In this document: positions 1 to 13,300 of the stretch, piece after piece
How the letters are laid out: each line of letters begins with the position of its first letter
Position numbering within the stretch: position 1 is the first letter of the stretch
DNA from: Dromaius novaehollandiae
Lineage: Eukaryota; Chordata; Aves; Casuariiformes; Dromaiidae
Assembly: GCF_036370855.1 (NCBI RefSeq)
Contig: NC_088132.1
Location: 59,000,841-59,064,840, forward strand
Reading direction: 5' to 3'
DNA: 64,000 nucleotides
Notes under the pieces: model-generated
The model's database searches: none
What the model was told of the DNA's origin: nothing
Seen by the model: only the letters and a program-made list of their open reading frames with translations
Made by a program: the position numbers and the translations under genes

Positions 1-3000
1 CTGCTTATGACTGAAGGGCCTCAAGCAGGTGAAGAGACAGAATGACAGGCACAAAAAAATTATTAGAGAAAACAGAAAGAAAATCATAGAAGAGGAAAAA
101 TCATGCAAAACAAGCCATTTAAATGCATTTCTTTTGTGGAAGTTCCCATGAAATGGAAGAATTTCCTAGAGGTAGAAAGTGAAAGGATTCACAACAGACC
201 TACATCTAAGTAATACAGAACCTGCAGGGCCACTGCAAATTAAGGTCATTATCCGATGAATATTTCCATCACAACTACTAACACAAGTTCAAGAACTAGG
301 AGCCACTAATTAAGCTGAAGTTCATTAAAAAAACAAACTGTTCTTACAAACTGGGTGTAGGGAACAGAAAGTCTGGTCAATCTACGTCAATGCAAGACTG
401 CTCATTGCAGCATTATTTTGTGGACAAAGTATCCTATCTAACTCAAAAGATCTGACTAATGTAATTTCTGATATTTTATAGGAAACACTTCCAGAGAAAA
501 AAAATTCAATGCATGAGTTACGCTGTCACACAGCCTATATTTTCTTCATTTCATCCCATTATCACTTTGCTTCTTTGACCTCATTTCATCACTGTTTAAC
601 AAAGCCAATAAGACTACTTTTGTTTTCCTCACAAATCATCCCACCAGTCCTTTGATCCTTTTGATACCTTCTTCTTAACTCCTTTGATTCTGTCAACATC
701 TTTTCATAACAGGTACCTCAGACTGACTGCAATTCAAACAAATGTAAATGTATTCCAGAGAGGCATGTTATAAAACAGGGAAGAAATGCCTCATTTTTTT
801 TCTTGATCCGTAGATTATTTTTGCAGACTAAACTGGAATCGATCTTTTTGCATTACTACCTCAAACTCAAATCTGATGTATGCTCACATTTCTTTAAACA
901 CTAACAGTTTTTAGGTGTTTCAGACTTATTTGCTTCTTAGTTTAAACTGCATAGTTACATAGTATTAACTAACATTTTTCCAGCTAAAAGCGATACAGTA
1001 TTTTCACATTTGTGTTTTTTTATTTGGGAGGCTCAACCTCTCTTAAGAAAATTTACTTCTGATGCTGAATGAGGGCTGAAACTATGATCTCTCTCTCTCT
1101 GCTGGCATTTTCTTAATGGATTCCTGTTCTGGGAAATATATTGCTTCTGCGCCAGAGTCAACTGTGAGTTCTAGAAGTAGTTTACAAAATCATGTTAATT
1201 ATAGCAAATGATACTTTTTGCACATGCCTTATCAAATAAAATTAAGAATGTATCTGCATATATAAGACTAGAAATACATCTCAAAAGTTAATTATGTAAT
1301 GAGTAATCATATTCATTATTACGATTATATTAAATATCATAAAACAGTATACACTTAACTACTTGCATTTGTAATATTTTTCATATTAAATATGTAAATA
1401 GTTAAGTTTTAAACACATGCACTAGCTATCCTGTACTGGAACAAACAAATGCTTTGGCAGTGCATATTCTAATGGAGCTGAGTAAGAACACTAGTACACA
1501 GACAAATAACACTAGTACACAGACAAATAAGTGAAAGGGAGCCAAAATGACTTCCCTCTAAAGACAGAAACTCATTTAACCATATGAAAAAACCATAATC
1601 ATTAGGGAAACTAATTTATCTTCTGTTTCTGAAAGGATATAATAAATAACAGATACAACTACAGTGTGGGCCTCATCCAGGAAATCTGTGCAGTCTCTTG
1701 GACCACACACTCCCTCTAGAAAGTCACACGTAGTAACGATGAAGCAGCTAATCCACCCAGAGCAATGCTCCGCTCACTTACATATGGCTAGAAAAATAGA
1801 GATATTCAGCAAATGGTTACCTGCACCTCAGGAACTACCACCATTTCCAGACTGAATTCTGTCTATCTCAATGGCATTTGAGGATGCAAGAATGGCTAGC
1901 AGCCTCTGCACAGACTTACTTCCCCAAATAATTCCAGTGCAACAGCAAGAACAGATTCATCTTTAAAAAAAGTCTTCTGTTGACTGCTTCACTTATTTTT
2001 TAACTGTAACATACTAAAGCCTTCAGAATGGCAAGCATCTCTGAGCCACAGGCGATGACCACAGAGGTGGGCGTTGATCGACGTGTCCCAACCTAGAAGT
2101 TACTAAACACCATACACAAATATCCAAACCCCTGTGAAAAAGGAAAACAAGTATTTCATGATCATGTTAAATTAGAGGAGAAGGAATACGAAATTTTTCA
2201 CTCAATAGTTGCTTCTCCTCTAAGTGGCTGACAGCTAAGGGATATTATTGCAATAAAACTGCCCTTTTTAAAAACCATACATACACTATCTTCAAAACAA
2301 AATAGGAATCATTCAAAAAATTGGCTCTCAGCAGGGTCCTGATCCCAACCACGGGGGATGGACCAGATACTGAATCATTTATTCCACTGTGAGAGAATGC
2401 AAACTTCTCAGGAAAAAAAACAAACAAAAAACCCTCCAAAACCCCCAAAACCCAGCTTTTGCAGCATAGACAGGTTTAGCCTAACTATAACCATATACAG
2501 TAATTTTCTCCTTTAAATCTTTATTAGTCACATGAAGACAAAAAAAGAAAAAAGCCAACAACCCTAATATAAAGTATGCATGAAAAAAATTAAGATTCGC
2601 CAGGCTTAAAACATGGACCAGCCTCTACCCACTAAAGACAAGGCTGAAGAGCAATTTTCATTGCTCTCTTGGTTCATAAACAAAGATTATTATTACATTA
2701 CTCAACCACTAATACAGTAACAGCATACACACATTAAAACAAAAGAAACATTTAATGTGAACTGGTTAAATCCAGAGTTATGAGAATACACAACTCATCT
2801 GGTATCAAATAATTCACGGCTGTATGAAAAACCAAAATGTTAGTCTACAGCAAAGATGTCCTTACGAAGTTGCCCGTTGTGAACAGCAGACAGAAGCAGT
2901 AGATAGGCATACTTATTATTTTTAAAGAAGACACTAATTTCACTGTAAGACCAGCAAATAAACTAATTCTATAGTTTGGTAATGAAATAAACACAGATTA

Positions 3001-6000
3001 GGAGTTATGATATTTGTTTCACACAAGTGAAATAGAGATGTCTATGGCTATCCAAACATGAGAGAGTCTATGTCCTGAAAAATGAAACTTACAGAAAAAC
3101 ACTGAGAAAGGAAAGGAGAAGTCTGTGGCTTTTGCAAAGGATTTAGGAGTCCAAATGTGAAGCCCTTGCATTCAGCCTTGCACAGTCACTCAGAATGTCC
3201 ATCCCTTCTACTCTTTATGAGGGCAAGGCCCTACACGCAGGATTGTTCTAGACAACGTTTGTGAGTATGAAGTCAGTACTTATTTGCTGTTATTTAATGT
3301 GATATTTTTAACTATTTTTATTACCTATGGTTACTCTAAAAAAAAATAAACACTTGACTCTACCTTACCTGTTTCCTCTCTGAATAGGGAGATACATAAT
3401 GGAGTTTTGAGCTTCTGAGGCTTTGAAAGAAACAGTGGGAAAATAATTTTAAAAATAAAACAGTGGTTTCTAAAAAAGAAACTGGAAATAAACTTTATAT
3501 ATATATATATTTTTAAGATCTTGAGTGAGGAGGGGCATACAGTGTTCAAGTCAGCTCACAGAAAATAATCAGAATTTTTTTTCCCCTAGATCACAAACTG
3601 GTTCACCATTCTACACAACAGGACTGTAATTGCCTATTCTTCACTTATCAGACCAACATCTTCCTGAAATTGGTCATAATGTCTGAGGATTTTAGAGATA
3701 ATGTGGAATATATTATGTATGTTTGCAAAGATGGCTACACTATTCCCATCAGCTGATTAATGACGTCTCAGCCCAACAGACAGACACAGATCTGGTGCAC
3801 TGCATTTTAATTAACCAGTGCATATAAATAACCTTTCACATTGTCAGATGCAGAAAAACACAAGTGGGTAATGAGACCACTGATTTTGATGTTCAGACCT
3901 TCTGGCAGAGGAAAGCAGACTGGAAAGGGACACACTGATTTTCCAAATTACCTGGTTTATTTAAGGCATATCTTAATTCTTCATCCTCACTACAAAAAAT
4001 AAAAAACATATTGTACTCAATAAAATACATTCTATTTAGTTGTAAGAGCAAATGTGAATGGAAAGTGAAGCAATAAACATCAGCTCAATGCCTGCAAATG
4101 TAGACTATCTCTTGGCAGAGAACACAGATAAAGATTCAGAATGAAGAACTTTAAATATTTCTTCTGCATTTGAATGAGTTGCTGACATCTTAGGAACCAT
4201 ATAATGTAGAATGAAGAACAAAATAGTGAGCAACAGCTTTGAAGATGTGCCTTAGTATTACTGATTATGATGATGATGATTATTGCAAGAGGAAAGGATA
4301 GTAGTCAAGACTTCTTTGGAGTATCTTCTAATCAATAGTCCCCCTTCTATAATCTAACATCCAAAAAGACTGTTTAACAGCTTTTTCCTAAAGAATGTGG
4401 TCTGGTTACAGAAAGGTTTAGTAGAAGGATCATTATCACAGATACTAGACCTGAGGTCAATGATCAATCACTTGATTGATTGATAGATAAAGGGCCATTT
4501 TTCTTTTTTTCCCCTATCTTTTTCAGCATAACTCTGACTAGCAAAGGGGTAAATGGAAAAAACATAAAAGGGACTTCTTTTGGACTGTGTTCTTAAATCA
4601 TATCTACAGCATGAGCCCCTCAGCTGTATTCCCTGAGTCTCTGGCAAAGAACCTTGCATTATTCATCAGCTAACAGGTAGATGGGTAGGTATTTAAACAG
4701 TAGCTTAATTCTACCTGGCATGTTTCTCAGAAGTATAGTCAGTCAATGACCCGTATCATTTGGCTAAACTTTCCTCTGTCCATACAGAAGTGTTTCTGTC
4801 CAACAGAAGAGCTGGACCACTTTCCTTTCTAAACAGAAAACTTGATCTTCTTTTGTCAATTCAGAAATACACAGCTGTGATGCTGTTGACTATGACTAAT
4901 TGTGTTTGGCAGGGCTTTAACAAAACTTCAGAGAACAGAACTGTATTTACTATGTGCAAATACATTACCAGTTCAAATATTTACAGGTATCAAATGATGA
5001 CATTTGAACATAAGACTGCTTCTGGAGTTTATTAAAGTTTATTCTTAAGGTAGTAAAAAACAACTCTGCTGTAGTAATATCAATTAACATTCACTCAATC
5101 TGCAGAGATCAAAGTAGCTACTATATATACATTCCAACAATAACAAAACAGCACTCACTGTTATTTACAACAAACTTCAATAGTCTCATCTCACCTCACC
5201 CAAATGCTACCTTTCAGACCTCCGTATAGTCCTGCCTTCCCAACCTCCAAAGCCACATACTTCAGTATAGCTCACTTCAGTGTAAACTGTATGTGGTTTC
5301 AGTATGATCAATCTACTTCAGAGGCAGATGTAGAAACATACTACAAAGACTCTGGAAGGGAACTTCATAATACATGCATGATACATTTCTTTTTAATGCT
5401 CTCCCCAGTGCATCAGCACCAGATAATCTGGGAATTCAACCACTGTTACCATAGAAGGTGCACACAATGAGTCAGTATTTGCTACCAAAAAAGCTCCATG
5501 GTAGTACAATGACTGCACAGACACTCCATCTCCAGGTGGAGTTACTTTTCCCTATGCCTCAGATTACACAGAAATGGAGGATAAAATTGTTTATTTAGTA
5601 TTTCAAGAGTAAAAGAAACATGTAGGTGGTAAGTCATGAAGAAGCCTGCAGATACAGGCTAGAGTAAAAAGCATTGTTAATTTAACCTCCATAGCCATTT
5701 TGGAAAATCCAGCAAAAGCGTGTTAAATATATCAATACATGACAGAAAAGTAAAGAATGCATGTGCAACACGCAGCTCTTTGTTCATTAATGCCAGATTA
5801 CCATCTGGTACCTCACCATCTGGTATGATCACCAAGCAATACAAATTTACCCCAGAGCAGGTGTGGATACAATCCCATTTATGTCAAGTTTGCCAGAGCA
5901 CAGGACATTGCATTCATGCAAACTTTACACCAGTTGAAGGAAGACAAACAATACTTAGTCTGGCATTGTCAGAGCTGTACAGACAAGCAATATCTGACAT

Positions 6001-6685
6001 AGCAGAAAACCTACTAGTACAAAATTAACTTATTAAAATTTGAGCTGACAAGGTGTGTTTATGCTAGATCTTTGCATCGTGGGATTACGCATTTTGATCT
6101 GCTTGTGAGTACCCTAAAGATGTACTGTTGAATCAATACTCTAAATTAATCTAGTAAATTAGTGTCTGTAGAATAATTAGCAACACAGCACCCTCCTCCT
6201 TCTACACTTCTCTGTCCCAGAGATCTGAGAGCTTTCTGCCTTTTTTCTAACTCTGCAGGGAATATTGCATATTTTGTGTTCATGTCACCAGATAAAATGC
6301 ATCTATAATAGAAGGGGGAAGGGCAGAGAGAGGAGAAACTTCCATATTAAATAAAATTTCACACAAGGCATGGAGAAAATAAATCAGCAAAACCCAGTTA
6401 GGATTACAGGCATAGCTGTTTAGATTCCCTAAACGAGACAATGTGTATTATCTCATCTGGCAGTTTAGCATGACTGAAATGAAACATAATTTGTAGCTGA
6501 CGCCAACTGGCAGGACACAGACAAATGTTCATGGTAATTTTTTTTTTAATGTACTTCTGTCTTAAATTATAAAGAAAATCAATAGGGAGCTTTTGGCCTA
6601 TAAAGTGCAAGATCTGCAGATGCTACCCTGAACTGCTAACTCACAGAAAAGTGTGTCTTGAGCTTTTATGATTTAAAAAGACAAA
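1..6685. other. AT-rich non-coding sequence, probable intron
   Basis: No gene, RNA gene or confidently recognised mobile element. It contains only short chance reading frames, a 21-bp tandem duplication at 1487-1528 and a (TA)7 tract at 3496-3509. If the CpG island belongs to a leftward gene, this is its first intron. Confidence 0.5.
1487..1528 (+). repeat. 21-bp perfect tandem duplication
   Basis: The unit AACACTAGTACACAGACAAAT occupies 1487-1507 and is repeated exactly at 1508-1528. Identity is 21/21, indicating a recent slippage-type duplication. Confidence 0.97.
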
Positions 6686-6689
6686 TTAA

Positions 6690-8620
6690 AAATTATAAAA
6701 ACAGCCATGTCAGGTCAAATCTTCTGCCCAGTACCCCTGTCTCCAAGAGCAGCCAAAAGCGGATGTCTGGGGAAGAGGATAAGAATAGTGTAAGCATTTA
6801 GTCATACTTTCCCCAAATACTCTCCAGCCTCCAACAATCTGCAGCTCAGGGACTTTCAAAGCCAGAGGTCATGCTTATGTATTTAATAATCCTCTATGGA
6901 CTTTTTCTTCCATTCATTCTGTCCAGTCTCCCTTTGAATCAGTGTAAATTTTTAGTATCCGCAACATCCTGTGTAGTTCCACAACTTACTGATACGTGTG
7001 TGAAGACCCTCATCTTTTTGTTGTTCTGAATTTGATGCCTGCTAGTTTCATTGACATGCACATTAGCTCTTGTACTGGGAGAGACAATGAAGGACTGATC
7101 CCTATCAGCCTAGTCATGCCATTCATGATTTTATAAAACTATCATCACATCCCCAGTTGTTTCTTTTCCTCATCGACTTAACTCTCTTTGTATGAAAAGT
7201 GTTACCCTTCTCCGACCGTCCTTGCACCACTTCTCCAGATCTCTTCTGATTTTACTAGATCCTTTTTGAGATGGTGGTTCAGAACTGCACACAACACTCA
7301 AGATGTGGGTGGGTTCAAATGGATTCACCATGGATTCAAATTGTAGAGTTGTATTGTATTCTTTAAAAGAAAAAAATCACAAAAACCCATATTCCTACCA
7401 TTTGGCTTGCTTTCTTGACTGTGACATATTCATGGAACTATTTATTATAAAGCTAAGATTTTATATCCAAGTGATAAGTCAGGCCAGAACTCACCACTTT
7501 ACATGAAAAGGTAGGTCTGTTCTCCCATTCCCCCAATACCTCACCATTTTTTCTATTGACACTGAGTTGCATATACTGTTTTATTGCCAGGTTACTTGAT
7601 CTTGTAAGGTATTTCTACAGATTCACGTGTTTATTACCTAAATAACACTGCAGCATTAGCAAACTCTGAAATAGATCCATATGCTTCTCCACTGGTAACT
7701 TCCTTCATTGTGACAACAGACCGTTTACTTCTACTCTCTATTTTTTAGTTTCTAGTCCATGCAAGAAGCCTCACTTTTCCCTCATAACAGCTTACTTTCC
7801 TTAAGAGCCTTCTTGAAATCTAAGAAGCCCAAAAATCAACTTGATATCTGTTACCTGTGTGCTTCTAGGTTCATGAGACATGACTGACCCTTGATAAACT
7901 CATGTTATCTCTTTCCCAGTACCTCATATTTTATATATATTTCCATTAAGTCTACTTTTAGGTATATTTGCATATTACAGACATCTGGCATTCTGGTCTG
8001 TAGCTCTCTAAGTGTCCCCTGAAATCCTTTCAGAACTGCCACACCATCTGCCAATTTCAGTCTGCCATTAACCAAGTGTTTTAAAGAAGGTCTCACCACA
8101 TTTAGCAGTTAGTTCATTTCTGAGTTTCTTTACAACTCCTGGGTGAATACCATCCAAATCTGGCAATTCGTTATTGTTCATTTTTGTCAGTTCTTCCGCA
8201 TCTCCTGCCAGCATTTCAATTTGAGACAGATCCTCTAATGAGTCTCCCATAAAAAAAGAACTCCAGTGGAGAAACCTCCATCAATTTCTTCCACAGTGAA
8301 CACAAAAGCAGAAAAAAAAGCTTAGTCTTTTTACTACAGCCTTACCTTCTTTGAATGTTCCTTCTAATCTCTGATAACCTGGTGGCCCTACAGGCTCGCT
8401 GGTAGACTTCCTGGTCCTTGAGGTGTCTAAAGAAGAATTTATTATTAATTTTTATTCTTTTCTCAGGTTAGTCCTCAAATTCTTTTTTAACCTACCTTCC
8501 TGTGTTTGTAATGCCTATTTAATTTGCCCAAGCGTGTCCTTTCTATTTTCCTCTGTCAGATAGAACTTGCACTTTTTGAACTACAGTTATTATCCCTGAA
8601 ACTGCATTTTTCAATGAGCA
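6690..8620 (-). mobile_element. CR1-type LINE, ancient amniote subfamily, 3' part
   Basis: About 1.9 kb of antisense CR1, with the 3' end at the left near 6690 and the truncated 5' end near 8620. Recognisable parts, left to right on the plus strand, are the complement of the 3' UTR (TCTGCCCAGTACCCCTGTCTCC), a middle part (ATTCATGATTTTATAAAACT, TTTTTGAGATGGTGGTTCAG, AACTGCACACAACACTCAAG), and the reverse-transcriptase start. Translated leftward, that start gives MNNNELPDLDGIHPGVVKKL, matching the LPDxDGIHPxVL region of CR1 RT, at about 8110-8180. Frame breaks are numerous, so it is a dead fossil. The consensus comparison is from memory, so edges are approximate to some tens of bases. Confidence 0.88.
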
Positions 8621-9639
8621 TCAATTACACAATGGCCTCGTATTAATATTACTGAAGTAGACAAGGATGGAGGTAAATATTTTTTCATGAAAAAAAAAAC
8701 AACCTTACCTCCATCACTTGTAAATTAACTGAAAAACCTGAGAAGAAATGAGGTTTCCCTCCAAGCATTAACATCTGCATGAACTGCTTTCTCCAGTCTG
8801 CAGGATCATTGGGAGTCACAGCAATTTTTTCTTTTCTTAGATACTTCAATACCCAGGGCTAAATTAAATCACTTGTACTCCAAGGAAAACATTTTGGCCA
8901 AAAATTTTCCTGTCTGTTTTTCTCTCTTACTTGCATCATTACAAGTAGAAAAAGAAGAGTTTTAGATAAAAATTCTTCCCTTTTTCTAAGGCAAGGTTTT
9001 TATCTGAAAAATATTTGTTTCAGTAGTTTCAGGAAGGACCTGTATGATGGAATAAAGTCAGCTATTACGTTAGCAGGCTCTCTCTCATTAAGAGATGAGA
9101 ATTCAAAATGACAAACTGAAGGAACAATGTGAAAAGACAGTGTCATCTTCAGTAAGAACATGTGAAAGTTGCTACAGTTAGGCAGGAATAAAAAAAGCAA
9201 TGTGTTAAAACATTTGTGCTTGGAAAAAGATGTAGTGGGTCACTGTTCAAACATGAAAAGGAGTCACAGAGTGGCAAAAAGATGAACAACATACCAGTAG
9301 ATATAATACCTTTCTATCCAACACCCATTCTACCCTATGCTATTCAACTCCATTAATATCTCATGCGGAGTGGAGTCTTAATTCAAACAGAAAACTTCAA
9401 AACAGATATGAAGTAATGGAAGACAACTCAAAGAAAAACAAGAACAACAGGCGTACAGAGAACAGCACCTATGAAGTCAGACAAAGAATTCAGCTTAAAG
9501 AAAAAACAGGGTATGACAAGCAAGAAGAAATATAAAACATGTTGTAAGAAGAAAAACGGTTTTCTCTGTCCAAGATAGATGCAGAATGAGTAGCTATGGT
9601 GCTAAGCAGAAATGAGAAAGGTATGAATTGGACAACCGG
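8621..9639. other. Unassigned AT-rich sequence between CR1 fragments
   Basis: No coding or repeat signature that I can recognise. A short A-rich tract lies near 8690-8700. Confidence 0.5.
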
Positions 9640-9800
9640 AAAAGAAAACTTTCTCATTGGAAGATGATATAAGGAAGACTGCTGAGTTTCTTAAGAACAA
9701 CACAGACATGACAGATAGAGGTGATCCTAATCTGAGGCAGGGGAATGGACTAGATGACTCCATGAGTCCTCTTCCCATCCTATCTTTTTATGATCTTGTC
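9640..9800 (+). mobile_element. CR1 3'-tail fragment (plus strand)
   Basis: The segment around 9735-9795 reads GGGAATGGACTAGATGACTC, then TCCTCTTCCCATCCTATC and TTTTTATGATCTT. This is the typical CR1 3' end (the ggttggactagatgac...cccttccaaccctatgattcta pattern), diverged. The upstream limit is uncertain; only the last approximately 70 bp are clear. Confidence 0.65.
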
Positions 9801-11675
9801 CCCAGAACCTGAGGCAGAATCTCCTTTGTCCACTGATTCAACAGGAAAGAGTTACACGGCTGCCTTGGAAAACTGAGGTTACAAGCAGTCTGCTCACACA
9901 AGAAGTGCTCATCAAGACCCTCTCCCTGTCCGTATCTGAAAAGCTTGTAGGATAAAAGAAAGGCTAGGAGTGGCCAAGAGCTAGATGAATTGTGCTGAAA
10001 GCGTGGACTCCTCCTCTTTGATCTTTTCCAGGCCTTCTTCAAACATGGCTTAGAAGCAGATGTGTCCTCTGCACGCATAGTACACTGGATACGTACATAT
10101 GACCTGATGCATCCTGAAAGTGGCAGACTGCACATCCACTGTGCAATTCATGCAACAGAAAAGCTACCTAAATGCTGTTGATATGGGCAGTTTGAGCACT
10201 AATGGGTTAGAGCGTTCCAAAGGCTTTCTTTCAGACTGCACTCTCTTTTAAACTTTCACTGTTCCGCTTCAACATTCTTGCACTAAGCACAGTCAAGAAA
10301 GACTGGCTATTTCAGTACTCCAAATTTGGCTGCGATGAAAGGCAAGCTCTAATTCATGCTGTCAGGGCTGTCATGGAATGTGCTTTGGGTCACACAGATA
10401 TAAAGATTGGTTGAAGGTAATTACACTGATTTTATGCAGTCATGATCATGACTAATGACTGAATAAACATGTATGCACAACACAAATCTCATAGATATTC
10501 TGCAAACTGGCAGCTTGTGCTAAATTATCTAGCACCTCGACAGAGCAATCAGCTGGGCAGTCTGTGGAAAATCTTGCACTCTAGCTGTCTGTCATGTACT
10601 AGAAGCACAAAGAAAACCTAAAACAGAGAAAAGTTATACCTTTGTCAACTCTTGAAAGGTAAACCACACGAGACCATCACCGTACTGAAAAAAATCGATG
10701 CAGAAGTACTACTGAAATATTAAAAAAGAGAAAGAGAGAGAAAAAGAGAGAGGAGACATAATGTTGCATAAACTTTCTATTGAGCATAAAACTATAATTT
10801 AATTATCATGCTGAATTTGGCCCACCACTTACTGTTGAAATTGTAAATTAAAACAATTTTTAATATAGAAACAAATCCACAAATATGGCAATTTAAAATT
10901 CAAATATATGCAACTAATCTCAACATGTAAAAGCCACACAAGAATACATTACCTTATTTAGAATAGAACTTGCATTTGAAATTCCCTTTTCAACAGGTCA
11001 GTTTTCCATCAGAATTTTCCTGTGAACTTTGAATTATTCAGATTTGGCCGTGCAGAAGGATAGTCAGATCCTATCAGGGGCCTGTTCTGTTCTAAAAAAG
11101 AGTAATAACTGCTATCATCATGATAACTATGTACATTTACTGTCTTGTTTACTTCATGAAATAAAAGACTGAGAGGGCTATAGTACTTGCATAAGGTGCC
11201 CTCCAGTGATAATATTACAGGCAGAATTCAATACATACTATTCATAAATATTAAATATTTATATGCAAAATGAAGAAAGATTATTTATTTCTTTGCAGAC
11301 AAAGAACTACCTTCTGAAATTCTGTACAAACCTTACTCTATTATACTCCAGACAGGTAACAAATTTTATTCTCATCTGCACCATCTTATATTCTACGTGT
11401 GCTTTACTGCAGGAACAGTGATACACACATATAGCACTGCATATACGCCAGTTATTTTATGTTTCAGGAAGAAACCTCCATATATGAAACTGTATGTTTT
11501 GCTACAGGTTTTCCTCCCCACAATTACTGTTTGCACCGCATGTGCTAAGAGACAAAAACAAGAGTATGTAACCATTAAAATGAAGATTCTCTCAAATGCA
11601 TTTGCCAGCACATAAAAACAGTGCATTAGCACCACCATGCACTTTACTAAAGGGGTTAGTTTTTGAGAAATGAAA

Positions 11676-11725
11676 GTTCAATGCAAACTCTGAAAAACCT
11701 GTTTTCTGTGATCCTAGACGTAAAC
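11676..11725 (+). repeat. 50-bp dispersed direct repeat, copy 1
   Basis: Begins GTTCAATGCAAACTCTG and ends ATCCTAGACGTAAAC. It is 49/50 identical to 13251-13300 in the same orientation. The single difference is a CpG here against CpA in the other copy. Confidence 0.97.
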
Positions 11726-12979
11726 CTTGCAAACAGCAATTCACTGACCTATGTAAACTGATTTGGCTTTCAGATAATTTTCTGAATACTACTACAAAAT
11801 CCATAAACACAGATGGCACCAGCTGGCACTCTATCTGCAATCTCAAATGAAGATCAAATGTGGAGACTGAATTTATCCCACCACATCACAAGTGATCCTT
11901 CCCAAACAGGTTTAAGGGATTATAACTCAAAGCTGAAGGGAGAAAGTCATGTCACAGCTACCCAAAGCCTCATCTACCTAGAGAAGTTCCATGGCTTGAA
12001 TGAAGCTGGCTTAAAATTTGTATGACTTTTAGTAAACCAGTGCAATGTTCAGTTCACACCAGGTCCAAGTTATAATTGTGAACACTGAGCTCAAACAGTG
12101 GTTTTTTCAGGCACCTTAGCAGAAGAACCTAGGAAACACTTGGGATCAAAAAGAATCCTGCAGGACAGAAAGTCCAACGAACTGCAGTCCAACTTAAAAT
12201 AATTATCAATTGTAGTGTTAAAGTGAATACCTCCTAAATTATTTTATCTACAAAAATATTGTTAGTTATTGGAACACAGCATCAGCATTAACATAGTTAA
12301 GAGTGAATTATCATAAATGATGCATGAGAACATATACATAAAAAATGTGTCAGGTGTTAGCCAAATGAATGCCAAATGAATGAACTCTAATGCTAATTCC
12401 AAAACAAGGCATTTTCACTGATAAAATTATAGCTACCACGTATGAAACATGAATTGAACAATACCTCCAGTCCTTAAGACAGCAAGACAGTATTAAGAAA
12501 AAATAGTTTGAGATGGGACATTGACAGCATTGACATAGAAAGCTGTACAGCCGCTTCAGCAACATTGAATCATTAAGCCTTCCTTAGCACCAGAAGCAGT
12601 AAAAATGTGAAAATGAAAATAACACCTTGAAAATCAGCTTAAAGTAAAGTTTCCTTGTGTGTCTTGCAGTTTTCTGGCTTTATTTATTACTTTTGGTCAT
12701 TTTACCCGGTTGCAACACAACATAATGCTTCCTCCAAAACAAGTTTTTTTTCCTCTTTGTACAATATTTCATTTTCATAATTTATCATTTAGTTTCCATG
12801 CTTTCATCATTGGCCCTCAACCCTCAAACCCCTTCTTCCCCAATCAAGAACACTTAAACCAACATGAATTAGAAGTGGAATTCAAGCAACAAATGTCACA
12901 ACAGCTCTCTGCTCACGCAGCCACGCCAAAACCTTCTGGACTCCCTTCAAGAGTTCACATCTATCTTCACTATGGAGCT

Positions 12980-13000
12980 ACTCGACTTCACAAGTCGAGT
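12980..13000. repeat. Perfect 9-bp inverted repeat with 3-nt loop
   Basis: ACTCGACTT - CAC - AAGTCGAGT. A perfect stem with two CpGs in an AT-rich context. No gene neighbours; function unknown. Confidence 0.95.
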
Positions 13001-13250
13001 AAGATAACATGATTATCAGGACAAGAAGACAAGGAAAATGAGAAAAGTCTTTAATAACAGACTGTAAATGATTTTTTGTTTGTTTTGGGGTGGGGTTTTT
13101 TTAGATTTACTGAAACTAGATTCTGTTGTGTCAACAGCACAACAAACCCTAAATATCTTTTACTGTGATTTGATACTCACTCACTAAAAACCAATTGTTT
13201 GGTATATTCTTTGAATTCAGAGTTTCAGTTATATTTGGGACCCATTCAAT

Positions 13251-13300
13251 GTTCAATGCAAACTCTGAAAAACCTGTTTTCTGTGATCCTAGACATAAAC
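13251..13300 (+). repeat. 50-bp dispersed direct repeat, copy 2
   Basis: Same sequence as 11676-11725 except A for G at 13295. The flanks of the two copies are unrelated, but the base sequence just left of this copy (ATTCAAT) overlaps in sequence with its start (GTTCAAT), a possible microhomology. Confidence 0.97.

Noticed and set aside
5720..6028. 102-codon plus-strand frame
   Set aside because: Not similar to any family I know, with no promoter or splice context; expected by chance in this much sequence.
7905..8250. Two short minus-strand frames that look protein-like
   Set aside because: They are broken pieces of CR1 reverse transcriptase, not a host gene.
9788..10135. 115-codon minus-strand frame
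   Set aside because: Begins next to a CR1 tail, with no recognisable domain; judged to be chance.
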